Source of the DNA: Streptomyces sp. Ag109_O5-1
Lineage (GTDB): Bacteria > Actinomycetota > Actinomycetes > Streptomycetales > Streptomycetaceae
Assembly (NCBI RefSeq): GCF_003814875.1
Contig: NZ_RKQF01000001.1
Location: forward strand, 9,238,001 to 9,302,000
DNA: 64,000 nt
Direction: 5' to 3'
Position 1 is the stretch's first letter; each line of letters opens with the position of its first letter. The notes below the pieces were generated by a model. That model did not search any database. It saw only the letters and a program-made list of their open reading frames with translations, and was not told the origin of the DNA. Both the position numbers and the translations under genes were made by a program. Shown here in pieces: positions 1 through 8,930 of the stretch.

Positions 1-2351
1 AGGGCCTGTTCCACGCCGTGGACCACCGACAGATGCCGCTCCGCCCTGCTGAACGCCGTGTACACCCAGGGGCGGCTGAGGGACTGGGCCGCGTCGCCGG
101 GGAGGACCACGACCGCCGCCGGCCACCGGCCGCCCACCGCCTGGTGCGCGGTCAGGGCCCAGCCGTGGCGGACGGACTGCTCCACCCGCTCCTTCGGTAC
201 GACGACGGTCACCCCCGCGCACGACAGGTGCAGTCCGTCGGCGTCGGCCGTCACCACCTGGCCCGGGACCGAACGGCCCGGGACGGGGGAGTAGGCGATC
301 CGGTCACCGGGGTCGAAGCCACCGAAGCGGCCGGGGCCCGGATTGAGCCGTTCCTTGAGGACGGTGTTGAGGGCGCGGGTGCCGGCCGCGCCGCCATGGC
401 CCGGGGTGATCACCACGGTCTGTTCGGCGGGGACGCCGATCGCACGCGGCACGGAGTCGGCGACCAGCTGCACCGTCCGGTGCACCGCCTCGCCCGCGTC
501 CCGCACCGGCACGATCACGATCTCCTTGCCGGGCGCCTCGACCTGATGGAGTTCGCCGACGCCGATCCCGGAGACCAGCTCGCCCAGCGGACCGGGGTCG
601 GGCGTGCGGGAGGCGATCTGCGGGCAGACCCGGGCCGCCAGCAGATCGGCGAAGACCCGCCCGGCGCCCGCCGACCACAACACCGCCGGATCGCCGCTCA
701 GCACCAGCCGGGCCCCGTCGGGCAGCGCCTCCACGAGGATCGCCGCGTCCTCCACGTCCAGCTGGGGCGCGTCCAGCACGATCAGCAGGTCGAGGGCGAG
801 CGCACCGTCCGCGTCCCGGCCGGGACCCTCCGCACCGGAGAGGAGACCGGCGACGGTGCCGACGGCTTCCCCGCCGTCCGCCAGCAACGCGGTGGGACGG
901 CGGCGTCCGTCGGGGGCGTGCGTGGCGGCGAAGGCGCGCAGCCCCGCGGCGCGGGCGGCGGTCAGCAGGGCCGCCGGTTCGGCGCGGGCCGCCTCGCCGC
1001 CCGTGTGCAGGACGAGGCCGTGTCCGGCGACTGCCCTGGCCAGCTCGGCCGCGCCGCCGGCGGCCGCCGCGGCGGCCGCCTCCCAGGGCTCCGAGGCGTC
1101 CTTGGACAGGGAGTTGACCAGCCGGGCCAGTCCGTCGGCGAGGCTCTCCTCGGCCAGCGCGTATCGCTCGAGACCGACCAGGACCCGGACCGGCCGCTCC
1201 TCCTCGTCGTCCTCGGGCTCGGGGGCGCCCGGATCCAGCGCGTCCTGGAAGACCAGCGCCTCGCCCTCGGCGATCGCGTCCTGTACAGCCGCCTCCGGGT
1301 CGCGCACCGCCCGCTGGGCCAGCGCCGCGGTGAGCGCGGGCATCTCCAGCGCGGTGTGCCCGGCCACGGCGGCCTGCTCCAGGAGCCAGCCGGTCACCGC
1401 CCGGCCGCGTCGCTCGTCGTCCGGACCGCACTCCGCGCCGAGCAGCGCCCGCGCGAACCCGTCGGCCTGGTCCGGCCGTACCCCGGAGACCCGGAGCAGG
1501 TGCCAGGGGTCCTCCCGCAGCAGCGCGTCGGCTCCCTCGCCGAGGGCGGCGGTGACCTGGGGCGCGAGCGACTCGGGCGCACCGCCGTCGGCGAGGACAC
1601 GGCGTACCGCAGCGACCGTCTCCGCGGCGGGTGCGACGGCGGCAGGGGCGGCGGGCTGTGGCCGGCGGACCGGCTCCGGGGCGGGGGCCGCCCGGCGCGG
1701 GGCCGGCTCCGGGTCGCCGAACACGGTGGCCACCGGCTTCTCGCCGCCCTCCACCGCCCGGATCGCCGCGAGCAGATCGGCCGCCTTGCCGCTCAGCTTG
1801 CCCCCGCTCTCGATGGGCCCCGTCCGCTCGGCCTTCCGCCGCTCGATCCGCTCCCGCTCGACCTGCTGAGCAGCCAACTCGGCCTCGGCCTCGGACCGCT
1901 GGGGGCTACCTGCCGAGGCGCCGTCACCCGACCCGGATCCGCCGCCCTCCACGGAGCCGCCGGAGGCCTCCTCGCCCAGGGCCCCACTCGCTCCACCGAC
2001 GCCGCCCGGGCCCACCGCGCCGGCCTCGTCGCCCTCAGGAGCTGCGACGGCCGCATCGCCGCCCTCGGTCGCATCGTCCCCGGTCGCGTCGCCGTCGTCT
2101 CCGTTGCTCCCCGGGTCCCCGGCCGTGACTGCGGCAGCCGCATCGCCGCCTCCGATCGCATCGTCCCCGGTCGCGTCGCCGTCGGCTCCGCCGGCCCGGT
2201 CGCCGCCCCGGCCGCCCGTGCGCGCGTCGGCGTCCGGCGAGTCGCTCGTCCCGGTCGTGCCGGCGGTGAGCTCTGCGGCCTCCGTCGCCCCGTCGGCCGT
2301 CGTTCCCCCGTCGGCCTCGGGCTTGGCGCCCAGCCCCGGCTCCGTGCTCAC
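1..2351 (-). CDS. RecD-like helicase family protein with degenerate motifs (C-terminus cut by window edge)
   Basis: About 783 codons lie in the window; the stop is beyond position 1. The GTG start at 2351 overlaps the upstream aldo/keto reductase stop as GTGA, so the two are probably translationally coupled. The first ~190 residues are Gly/Ala/Asp/Glu-rich low complexity with a 29-residue direct repeat. A helix-hairpin-helix-like stretch (about 1440-1580) and a RecD2/UvrD_C-like fold follow, ending in a clear YTAFSRAERH motif (about 36-62). The catalytic motifs look lost: the Walker A region reads HTGGEAARAEP near residue 447 with no GKT/S, the Walker B reads LIVLDAPQLD near residue 525 with Ala in place of Glu, and the HKSQG-type motif reads HQAVGG near residue 733. 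I infer a RecD2-derived protein that probably lacks ATPase and helicase activity. Its role is unknown. Confidence 0.75.
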   Translation of the reverse strand, partial: MSTEPGLGAKPEADGGTTADGATEAAELTAGTTGTSDSPDADARTGGRGGDRAGGADGDATGDDAIGGGDAAAAVTAGDPGSNGDDGDATGDDATEGGDAAVAAPEGDEAGAVGPGGVGGASGALGEEASGGSVEGGGSGSGDGASAGSPQRSEAEAELAAQQVERERIERRKAERTGPIESGGKLSGKAADLLAAIRAVEGGEKPVATVFGDPEPAPRRAAPAPEPVRRPQPAAPAAVAPAAETVAAVRRVLADGGAPESLAPQVTAALGEGADALLREDPWHLLRVSGVRPDQADGFARALLGAECGPDDERRGRAVTGWLLEQAAVAGHTALEMPALTAALAQRAVRDPEAAVQDAIAEGEALVFQDALDPGAPEPEDDEEERPVRVLVGLERYALAEESLADGLARLVNSLSKDASEPWEAAAAAAAGGAAELARAVAGHGLVLHTGGEAARAEPAALLTAARAAGLRAFAATHAPDGRRRPTALLADGGEAVGTVAGLLSGAEGPGRDADGALALDLLIVLDAPQLDVEDAAILVEALPDGARLVLSGDPAVLWSAGAGRVFADLLAARVCPQIASRTPDPGPLGELVSGIGVGELHQVEAPGKEIVIVPVRDAGEAVHRTVQLVADSVPRAIGVPAEQTVVITPGHGGAAGTRALNTVLKERLNPGPGRFGGFDPGDRIAYSPVPGRSVPGQVVTADADGLHLSCAGVTVVVPKERVEQSVRHGWALTAHQAVGGRWPAAVVVLPGDAAQSLSRPWVYTAFSRAERHLSVVHGVEQA
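2052..2188. repeat. In-gene direct repeat, 87-bp period, two copies
   Basis: Two near-identical ~50-bp copies start at 2052 and 2139. They encode the acidic Gly/Asp-rich unit read on the minus strand as GDATGDDA followed by GGDAA. The 87-bp period is 29 codons, so copy number can change without a frameshift. It lies in the disordered N-terminal part of the RecD-like protein. Confidence 0.8.
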
Positions 2352-3331
2352 AGCGTGCTCCAGTCGTGATCGGGATAGCGGTGCACGGGCGCCGACACAT
2401 CGTCCAGCGCCCGGCAGATCTCGTCAGGAAGACTAAGGGCCTCCACTGACAATGCCGCCGTGAGCTGCTGCGCGTTGCGCGCGCCGACGATCGGCGCGGT
2501 CACGCCCGGCCGGTCCCGCACCCAGGCGAGGGCGATCTGCAGCGGTGTCACCGCGAGCCCGTCCGCCGCCGTCTGCACCGCGTCCACGATCCGGCTCGCG
2601 GTGTCGTCGAGGTACGGCGCGACGAACGGCGCGAGGTGTTCGGAGGCGCCGCGCGAGTCCGGGGGAGTGGCGTTGCGGTACTTCGCGGTCAGCACGCCGC
2701 GGCCCAGCGGGGAGGACGGCAGCAGGCCGATGCCCAGGTCCAGCGCGGCCGGCAGCACCTCGCGTTCGACGCCCCGCTGGAGCAGCGAGTACTCCAGCTG
2801 GGTGCTGCACAGCCGGGTGCGGGTGCCGGGCGCCGCGAGCTGCCAGGTCGCCGCCTTCGCGAGCTGCCAGCCGCAGAAGTTGGAGACCCCGGCGTAGCGC
2901 GCGCGGCCGCTGCTGACGGCCAGGTCCATGGCCTGGAGGGTCTCCTCCAGCGGGGTGTCCGGGTCGTAGGCGTGCACGTGCCAGACGTCCACGTAGTCCG
3001 TGCCCAGGCGGGCGAGGGAGGCGTCGAGCGCGGCGAGCAGATGGCCGCGGGAGCCGTCGAAGCGGCGGTCGGGGTCGGGGACGCTGCCCGCCTTCGTCGA
3101 GATGACGAGGTCCCGGCGTGGCACCAGGCCTTCCATGAGCTGTCCGAGCAGATACTCGGCCTCTCCGTCGCCGTACACGTCCGCGGTGTCGACGAGGGTT
3201 CCGCCGGCCTCCCAGAACGCCTTCAGCATGTCCGCGGCGTCGTGCTCGTCGACGTCCCGGCCCCAGGTGAGGGTGCCGAGTCCGATTCTGGACACGCGCA
3301 GGCCGGTCCGGCCGAGATGCCTCTGCTCCAT
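2348..3331 (-). CDS. Aldo/keto reductase
   Basis: This is a 327-residue cytoplasmic NADPH-type oxidoreductase of the aldo/keto reductase superfamily, with the usual family length. The (beta/alpha)8 signature starts at MEQRHLGRTGLRVSRIGLGT. The catalytic tetrad is visible as Asp48 and Tyr53 (in DTADVYGDGEAE), Lys80 (STKAG) and His120 (WHVHAYD). The C-terminal cofactor-binding part APIVGARNAQQL is also present. The ATG at 3331 is chosen because homology begins exactly there; the frame stays open far upstream but is antisense to the next gene. The stop overlaps the GTG of the RecD-like gene. The substrate cannot be deduced. Confidence 0.93.
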   Translation of the reverse strand: MEQRHLGRTGLRVSRIGLGTLTWGRDVDEHDAADMLKAFWEAGGTLVDTADVYGDGEAEYLLGQLMEGLVPRRDLVISTKAGSVPDPDRRFDGSRGHLLAALDASLARLGTDYVDVWHVHAYDPDTPLEETLQAMDLAVSSGRARYAGVSNFCGWQLAKAATWQLAAPGTRTRLCSTQLEYSLLQRGVEREVLPAALDLGIGLLPSSPLGRGVLTAKYRNATPPDSRGASEHLAPFVAPYLDDTASRIVDAVQTAADGLAVTPLQIALAWVRDRPGVTAPIVGARNAQQLTAALSVEALSLPDEICRALDDVSAPVHRYPDHDWSTL

Positions 3332-3493
3332 GCCCGCGAGATTACTGGCCAGAGTTGCTGCGTTGGGTTGCCTGTGGATAACCGATTTTCCCCAGCACGC
3401 GCCGCTCTGCCGCGCCTGGTACGCCCGCACCGGAATTCTCCGCGCTAAGGTCTCTCGCAACAGCGACGTTACTGATCGGTAAGGGGAACGGCC
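3332..3493. promoter_or_regulatory. Divergent intergenic region, AKR / LLM oxidoreductase
   Basis: These 162 bp separate divergent genes and should hold both promoters. A TAAGGT box at 3446-3451 could be a -10 element for the plus-strand gene; no matching -35 is convincing. A single 9-mer TGTGGATAA (3373-3381) is the reverse complement of the E. coli DnaA box, probably by chance. Confidence 0.3.
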
Positions 3494-4549
3494 ATGCAGC
3501 TCGGGATCAACCTCGGCTACTGGGGCGCCGGGATGGACGGGGACAATCTGGCCGTGGCGCAGGAGGCCGAGCGGCTCGGGTACGCCGTGTGCTGGGCCGC
3601 CGAGGCCTATGGCTCCGACGCCGCCACCGTGCTCAGCTGGGTCGCCGCGAAGACCGAGCGCATCGACGTCGGCTCGGCCATCTTCCAGATCCCGGCCCGG
3701 CAGCCGGCCATGACCGCGATGACCGCCGCCACCCTCGACTCCCTCTCCGGCGGCCGCTTCCGGCTCGGCCTCGGCGTCTCCGGACCCCAGGTCTCCGAGG
3801 GCTGGTACGGCGTCAAGTTCGACAAGCCGCTGTCCCGCACCCGCGAGTACGTGGAGATCGTGCGCAGGGCGATGTCCAGGGAACGGCTGACGTTCGAGGG
3901 CGAGCACTGGACGCTGCCGCTGCCGGGCGGCCCGGGCAAGCCGATCAGGCTGACCGTGCACCCGGAGCGCGAGCACATCCCGGTCTACATCGCCGCCATC
4001 GGGCCGAAGAACCTGGAGCAGACCGGCGAGATCGCCGACGGCGCCCTGCTGATCTTTCCGTCCGCCGAGCATCTGGAGGAGACGGCCGTCACATACCTGC
4101 GTGCGGGGCGGGAGAAGGCCGGGAAGACCCTCGACGGGTTCGACGTCTGCCCGACGCTGCCGCTCGCCGTCGGCGACGACAAGGACGTGGCCAAGCTCGC
4201 CGACACCTTCCGTCCCTACACCGCCCTCTACGTCGGCGGTATGGGCAGCGCCAAGCAGAACTTCTACAACCAGCTCGCCCGGCGCATGGGGTACGAGCGG
4301 GAGGCCGCCGACGTCCAGGACAAGTACCTGTCCGGGGACAAGAACGGGGCCGCTGCCGCCGTACCGCACGAGCTGATCGACCAGACCACGCTGCTCGGGT
4401 CCGTGGACCGGATCGCCGACCGGATGAAGGCCTACGCGGCCGCCGGGGTCACCACGCTGTCCCTCGCCCCCGCCGGCTTCACCCTGGACGAGCGGCTCGC
4501 CTCGCTGCGGGCCGGGGCCGAGGCGGTGGAGCGCGCCGGGCTCGCGTAG
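3494..4549 (+). CDS. LLM-class F420-dependent oxidoreductase
   Basis: This 351-residue protein of the bacterial luciferase-like superfamily belongs to the F420-type branch common in actinobacteria. The N-terminus MQLGINLGYWGAG, the EAYGSDA segment and the SGGRFRLGLGVSGPQ motif are typical of F420-binding members. The C-terminal part (TTLLGSVDRIADRMKAYAAAGVTTLSL) matches the last barrel strands. The ATG is preceded by the Shine-Dalgarno-like AAGGGGAA about 6 bases upstream. It is divergent from the aldo/keto reductase. The family reduces or oxidises varied substrates with F420; the substrate here is unknown. Confidence 0.92.
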   Translation: MQLGINLGYWGAGMDGDNLAVAQEAERLGYAVCWAAEAYGSDAATVLSWVAAKTERIDVGSAIFQIPARQPAMTAMTAATLDSLSGGRFRLGLGVSGPQVSEGWYGVKFDKPLSRTREYVEIVRRAMSRERLTFEGEHWTLPLPGGPGKPIRLTVHPEREHIPVYIAAIGPKNLEQTGEIADGALLIFPSAEHLEETAVTYLRAGREKAGKTLDGFDVCPTLPLAVGDDKDVAKLADTFRPYTALYVGGMGSAKQNFYNQLARRMGYEREAADVQDKYLSGDKNGAAAAVPHELIDQTTLLGSVDRIADRMKAYAAAGVTTLSLAPAGFTLDERLASLRAGAEAVERAGLA

Positions 4550-4784
4550 CCACAGGGCCCGCAGCGGGGGAGAGGTCCGCGGCCGTGGTGGGGGCTCGGG
4601 GGGTCTTCCCCGCCACGGCCGTCACGGAGAACAACGCGCCCGTGCCCGCGCGGTTACGCCCCCGGTGCGACCCTGGTGCTCCTCCGTTCGGCCGAGTCGG
4701 CCCGCACAACTGTTGCCATGGTCCCGATGCAGCATTTGACTCGTTTTTTGCGGGTTCGGTGAGTCCTCCAGAGAGGTGCCCACG

Positions 4785-5573
4785 ATGCTGTCGGCCAGGA
4801 GTCTGTTCCAGGAGATCCTCGACAACGACGAGTCCTTCCGGCTCTTCTGCTCCGTCGCGGCCAGCGGGGAGTCCCAGGGCGGCTGGGAGAACGCGCGGAT
4901 CGCCGCGCTCGTACCGCGGAGCGAACGCGACCTGGCCTCCAAGATCACCCGCCATGGAGCCGACGAGGACAAGCACGGCCGCATCTTCGACGCCCTGCTG
5001 AAGAAGCGCGGGCTGACGCCCGTTCCGGTACCGCCGGACACCGACTACACGATGCTCCTCGAACGGCACGGGATCGGGCTCGCCCACCACAGGCTCCGGT
5101 CCGACCGGCCGCTCACCGTGCCGGAGATCGTCACCTACCTCGCCCACAGCCGGGTCACCGAACAGCGCGCCGCCGAGCAGATGGAGCTGCTGCACCGGCA
5201 CTTCGCCGACCACCCGGACCTGGGCCGCGCGGTGAAGACGATCTCCCACGACGAGGACAACCACCTCGCCTACTGCCAAGAGGAACTGCTGCGCTTCGCG
5301 TACGCCGGACACGGCCACGCCATCCAGCGCACGCTGCGCGAGTGCGCCCTCGCCGAGATCCGGATCCACCGGGACGTCAGCCTCGCCGTCATGGCCCGCA
5401 TGGGCCGCATCCTCGGCTGGCCGAAGGCCAGGACCGCGCTCCTCGCGGCCGGCATCCACGCCGTCTACGCCTACGAGCGCGCCGCCGGCTGGCGCCGCAT
5501 GGTCACGCTGCGGATGCCCGAGCGCAGGAACGCCCTGGGCGGCCCCGCCGCCCCCGCCCCCGAGTCCGCCTGA
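4785..5573 (+). CDS. Ferritin-like domain protein
   Basis: This 262-residue helical protein carries two Glu/Asp-His clusters, DEDKHGRIFD (about residues 47-56) and DEDNHLAYCQEEL (about 150-162). They resemble the metal-binding EExxH motifs of ferritin-like di-iron folds. A GTG nine bases upstream is possible, but the GAGAGG ribosome site at 4771 is well spaced only for the ATG at 4785. It is probably a cytoplasmic di-iron or ferritin-like protein of unknown substrate. A 235-bp spacer with a T-rich run separates it from the upstream oxidoreductase, so it is probably transcribed on its own. It converges on corA with a 24-bp gap. Confidence 0.72.
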   Translation: MLSARSLFQEILDNDESFRLFCSVAASGESQGGWENARIAALVPRSERDLASKITRHGADEDKHGRIFDALLKKRGLTPVPVPPDTDYTMLLERHGIGLAHHRLRSDRPLTVPEIVTYLAHSRVTEQRAAEQMELLHRHFADHPDLGRAVKTISHDEDNHLAYCQEELLRFAYAGHGHAIQRTLRECALAEIRIHRDVSLAVMARMGRILGWPKARTALLAAGIHAVYAYERAAGWRRMVTLRMPERRNALGGPAAPAPESA

Positions 5574-5597
5574 CCGGGGGCCGGCGGTCGGCCGCGC

Positions 5598-6602
5598 TCA
5601 CATCCAGCCGCGGTGCTTGAACAGCCGGTACAGCACCCACTCCAGCACGGCCATGACCATGATCACCGTCGGGTACGACCAGTACCAGTGCAGCTCGGGC
5701 ATGTGGTCGAAGTTCATGCCGTAGATCCCCGCGATCATCGTGGGGACCGCGGCCATGGCCGCCCATGCGGAGATCTTCCGCATGTCGTCGTTCTGCCGCA
5801 CGCTCATCTGCGCGAGATGGGCGCTGAGGACGTCAGACACCAGCCGGTCCAGGGCCTCCACCCCCTCGTTCACCCGCAGCAGATGGTCGTTGACGTCCCG
5901 GAAGAACAGCCGCGACTGGTCCTGCACGAAGGGCACCGTCATCGCACCGCCGTACTGGCCCACCCCCGCCAGCTTGGTCATGGGCAGGGCCAGCGGCACG
6001 GTGGCCCTGCGGAACTCCAGGATCTGCCGTTTGAAGGTGTAGATCCGCGACGCGGTGTACCGGGAGCCGCCACTGCCCGGTGAGAACACCTCGGCCTCCA
6101 GCTCCTCCAGGTCGCTCTGCAACTCGGTCGAGACCTCCAGATAATGGTCGACGATCGCGTCGGAGATCGAGTACAGCACCCCCGTGGGCCCGTGCCTGAG
6201 CAACTCGTGCTGCTCCTCCAGGTGCCGCCGGATGTCCCCGAGCGGCGACGGTGTCCCGTGGCGCACGGTGACCACGAAGGAGTCCCCGATGAAGACCATC
6301 AGCTCGCCGGAGGTCACCGTGTCGCTCTTCGGCTCGTAGTTCACCGGCTTCAGGACGACGAACAGCGAGTCGTCGTACACCTCCAGCTTGGGCCGCTGGT
6401 GGGCGGTCAGGGCGTCCTCGACGGCCAGCGGATGCAGCCCGAACTCGTCGGTGACCAGGTCGAACTCGCGCTCGGTCGGCTCGTACAGGCCGATCCACAG
6501 AAAACTGTCGCCACGCGCGCGTGCCTCCGCGAGGGCGTCGGAGAAGTCCTGCGGGGTCTCCGTCCGCTCCCCGTCCCGGTAGATGGCGCAGTCGACGATC
6601 AC
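5598..6602 (-). CDS. corA: CorA-family divalent metal transporter
   Basis: A 334-residue CorA-type channel for Mg2+/Co2+ in the cytoplasmic membrane. The signature YGMNFDHMPE sits between the two C-terminal membrane helices, and the protein ends with the basic tail RLFKHRGWM. The long N-terminal cytoplasmic domain includes HPLAVEDALTAHQRPKLEVYDD, typical of the family. The GTG at 6602 (VIVDCAIYRDG) is preferred because GGGAGA lies about nine bases upstream; an in-frame ATG at 6638 is the alternative. It is divergent from the phosphomutase-like gene with a short spacer. Confidence 0.93.
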   Translation of the reverse strand: MIVDCAIYRDGERTETPQDFSDALAEARARGDSFLWIGLYEPTEREFDLVTDEFGLHPLAVEDALTAHQRPKLEVYDDSLFVVLKPVNYEPKSDTVTSGELMVFIGDSFVVTVRHGTPSPLGDIRRHLEEQHELLRHGPTGVLYSISDAIVDHYLEVSTELQSDLEELEAEVFSPGSGGSRYTASRIYTFKRQILEFRRATVPLALPMTKLAGVGQYGGAMTVPFVQDQSRLFFRDVNDHLLRVNEGVEALDRLVSDVLSAHLAQMSVRQNDDMRKISAWAAMAAVPTMIAGIYGMNFDHMPELHWYWSYPTVIMVMAVLEWVLYRLFKHRGWM

Positions 6603-6664
6603 GGAGCGTATTCTCCCGTCGGTCGCCCGACCGCGCACCTCGGCGTGCGCCTACCCTGGGCCGC

Positions 6665-7351
6665 ATGCCCACGCTGATCCTCGTAAGGCACGGACGGTCC
6701 ACCGCCAACACCTCGGGCGTGCTCGCCGGCTGGACGCCGGGCGTCGCCCTCGACGAGCGCGGCGCCGCCCAGGCCGCCGCGCTGCCCGGCCGGCTCGCCG
6801 GGCTGCCGATCTCCGAGGTCGTCACCAGTCCGCTGCAGCGCTGCCAGGAGACGATCCGCCCCCTCCTGGAGGCCAGGCCCGAACTCACCGCCCACACCGA
6901 CGAGCGGATCGGCGAGGCCCACTACGGCGACTGGTCCGGCCGCAAGCTCGCCGAGCTCAAGGACGAGCCGCTGATGGAGGTCGTCCAGGTCCACCCGTCG
7001 GCCGCCGCCTTCCCGGGCGGCGAGTCCATGCGGGCCATGCAGACCCGCGCCGCCGAAGGCGTTCGCGAGTGGAACGCGCGCGTGGAGCGCGACCACGGCG
7101 CCGACGCCGTCTATCTCATGTGCTCGCACGGTGACATCATCAAGTCCCTCGTCGCGGACGCGCTCGGTCTGCATCTCGACCTCTTCCAGCGGATCTCCGT
7201 CGAACCGTGTTCCATCACCGCGATCCGCTACACCCGCCTCAGGCCGTTTCTCGTTCGTCTCGGCGACACCGGGGATTTCGCCTCCCTTGCCCCCCGCGAG
7301 GAACCTCCGGGGGAAGACGCCCCGGTCGGTGGCGGCGCCGGCGCGCCGTGA
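6665..7351 (+). CDS. Histidine phosphatase / phosphomutase-like protein (MSMEG_4193 family)
   Basis: A 228-residue member of the histidine phosphatase superfamily. LVRHGRSTANTSGVLAGW holds the catalytic RHG motif near residue 9. The second His is in MCSHGDIIKS, and GEAHYGDWSG and FPGGESM are also typical. The last 25 residues are a Gly/Pro-rich tail. In actinobacteria this family (TIGR03848) is known as one of a trio of uncharacterised genes, and the other two follow immediately here, ahead of mshC. The substrate is unknown. I infer it acts with the kinase-like protein encoded two genes on. Confidence 0.88.
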   Translation: MPTLILVRHGRSTANTSGVLAGWTPGVALDERGAAQAAALPGRLAGLPISEVVTSPLQRCQETIRPLLEARPELTAHTDERIGEAHYGDWSGRKLAELKDEPLMEVVQVHPSAAAFPGGESMRAMQTRAAEGVREWNARVERDHGADAVYLMCSHGDIIKSLVADALGLHLDLFQRISVEPCSITAIRYTRLRPFLVRLGDTGDFASLAPREEPPGEDAPVGGGAGAP

Positions 7352-7447
7352 TCGTCAGCCGCAGTAGGGTGAAGCGATCCACGTAAACGCCGCGGTAGCC
7401 GCCGCTCGCCCGAGCCCACGCACCCTCGATTCCCATGGAGACAGGAC

Positions 7448-8038
7448 GTGTCCCGTCAGGTGTTCCTCTACGATCCGCCGGACCGCTTCGTGGCGGGCAC
7501 GGTCGGACTGCCCGGACGCCGTACGTTCTTCCTCCAGGCCACGGCCGGCCCCCGGACGACCAGCGTGGCCCTGGAGAAGACCCAGGTGGCCGCTCTCGCC
7601 GAACGCATGGACGAACTCCTCGACGAGGTCGTACGGCGCAGCGGCGGCAACGCGGCCGTGCCCGCCGTCGCCCCCAACGAGATCGCCGACAGCGCCCCGC
7701 TGGACACCCCCGTCGAGGAGGAGTTCCGCGTCGGCACCATGGCGCTCGCCTGGGACGGCGAGGACGAGCGCATGATCGTCGAGGCCCAGGCCCTCGTCGA
7801 GCTGGACGCCGAGTCCGAGGAGGACCTCGCCGAGGCCGAGGAGCGCCTCCTCCAGGACGAGGAGAACGGGCCTCCGATGCTGCGGGTCCGGCTGACCGGC
7901 GCGCAGGCCAGAGCCTTCGCCAAGCGCGCCCTGGACGTCGTCAACGCCGGGCGGCCGCCGTGCCCGCTGTGCAGCCTCCCCCTCGACCCGGAAGGACACG
8001 TATGTCCGCGCCAGAACGGATACCGCCGCGGAGCGTGA
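7448..8038 (+). CDS. DUF3090 protein, second member of the actinobacterial trio
   Basis: A 196-residue protein beginning with GTG after GGAGACAGGAC. It matches the DUF3090/TIGR03847 family: the N-terminal MSRQVFLYDPPDRFVAGTVG and the FFLQATAGPRTTSVALEK core are recognisable. The middle is very acidic. The C-terminus contains a small zinc-ribbon-like or knuckle motif, CPLCSLPLDPEGHVC. The function is not known. Its 3' end overlaps the next gene by 37 bp, pointing to coupled translation and tight stoichiometry with the kinase-like partner. Confidence 0.85.
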   Translation: MSRQVFLYDPPDRFVAGTVGLPGRRTFFLQATAGPRTTSVALEKTQVAALAERMDELLDEVVRRSGGNAAVPAVAPNEIADSAPLDTPVEEEFRVGTMALAWDGEDERMIVEAQALVELDAESEEDLAEAEERLLQDEENGPPMLRVRLTGAQARAFAKRALDVVNAGRPPCPLCSLPLDPEGHVCPRQNGYRRGA

Positions 8039-8817
8039 CCGCCGCCGACCTGCTCGCCCAAGGTGAGCTGAAGGTGCGCGGCCGGATCCGCGACGCCTCC
8101 AACGCGGCGCTGTTCTGCACGGTCGCGTACGACGGCGAGGAAGCGTCCTGCGTCTACAAGCCGGTCGCAGGTGAGCGCCCGCTGTGGGACTTCCCCGACG
8201 GCACCCTCGCCCAGCGCGAGGTCGCCGCCTACGAGGTCGCCGCGGCCACCGGCTGGGACCTGGTCCCGCCCACCGTGCTGCGGGACGGCCCGTACGGCGA
8301 GGGCATGGTCCAGCTCTGGATCGACGTGGCCCCCGACGGCGCCGAACTGCTCGCCCTGGTGGACGCGGAGGAGCCCGAGCCCGGCTGGAAGGCCATCGGG
8401 CCGGCCGACGTCGGCGAGGGGAAGACCGCGCTGCTGGTGCACGCCGACGACGAACGGCTGCGCCGGCTCGCCGTCCTCGACGCCGTCATCAACAACGCCG
8501 ACCGCAAGGGCGGCCATCTGCTGCCCACCGCCGACGGCCGGCTGTACGGCATCGACCACGGAGTCACCTTCAACGTCGACAACAAGCTGCGCACCCTGCT
8601 GTGGGGCTGGGCGGGCGAGTCGCTCACCGCCGACGCCGTGGAGGTCCTCCAGGGCCTGCGCGGGGCCCTCGGCGGGGCTCTGGGGACCCGGCTCGCCGAA
8701 CTGATCACCGCCGCCGAACTCGACGCCACACGCGCGCGTGTGGACGCGCTGCTCGCCGCTGGGAAGCACCCGGAACCGAGCGGCGAGTGGCCGGCCATCC
8801 CCTGGCCGCCCGTGTAG
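8002..8817 (+). CDS. SCO1662-family kinase-like protein, third member of the trio
   Basis: This 271-residue protein of the SCO1662/TIGR03843 family resembles the PI3/4-kinase and HipA-like fold. SCVYKPVAGERP supplies a candidate ATP-binding Lys, REVAAYEVAAATG a Glu helix, DAVINNADRKGGHLL a DxxxxNxDR catalytic-loop-like motif and YGIDHGVTFNVDNKLRT a metal-binding Asp-like motif. The ATG at 8002 lies inside the DUF3090 gene. No substrate is established for the family. Position directly before mshC and co-occurrence with mycothiol producers suggest a link to thiol metabolism, but this is inference. Confidence 0.85.
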   Translation: MSAPERIPPRSVTAADLLAQGELKVRGRIRDASNAALFCTVAYDGEEASCVYKPVAGERPLWDFPDGTLAQREVAAYEVAAATGWDLVPPTVLRDGPYGEGMVQLWIDVAPDGAELLALVDAEEPEPGWKAIGPADVGEGKTALLVHADDERLRRLAVLDAVINNADRKGGHLLPTADGRLYGIDHGVTFNVDNKLRTLLWGWAGESLTADAVEVLQGLRGALGGALGTRLAELITAAELDATRARVDALLAAGKHPEPSGEWPAIPWPPV

Positions 8818-8930
8818 AGCCCCTGTAGCGCCCCGCGGCACATCCGGGACGCAAGATCAAGAGTGCCTTTCCGGCCGTCCGGCCTGATCCGGTTCGTATA
8901 CCGAACTCTGGTCCGGTTACGCTCATGTAC

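Noticed and set aside
18..2369. 783-codon plus-strand open frame
   Set aside because: It is antisense to the RecD-like gene, lacks any recognisable motif, and arises from high-GC codon bias on the opposite strand.
3373..3381. DnaA box / replication origin signal
   Set aside because: A single 9-mer without clustering, dnaA/dnaN or AT-rich unwinding region; expected by chance.
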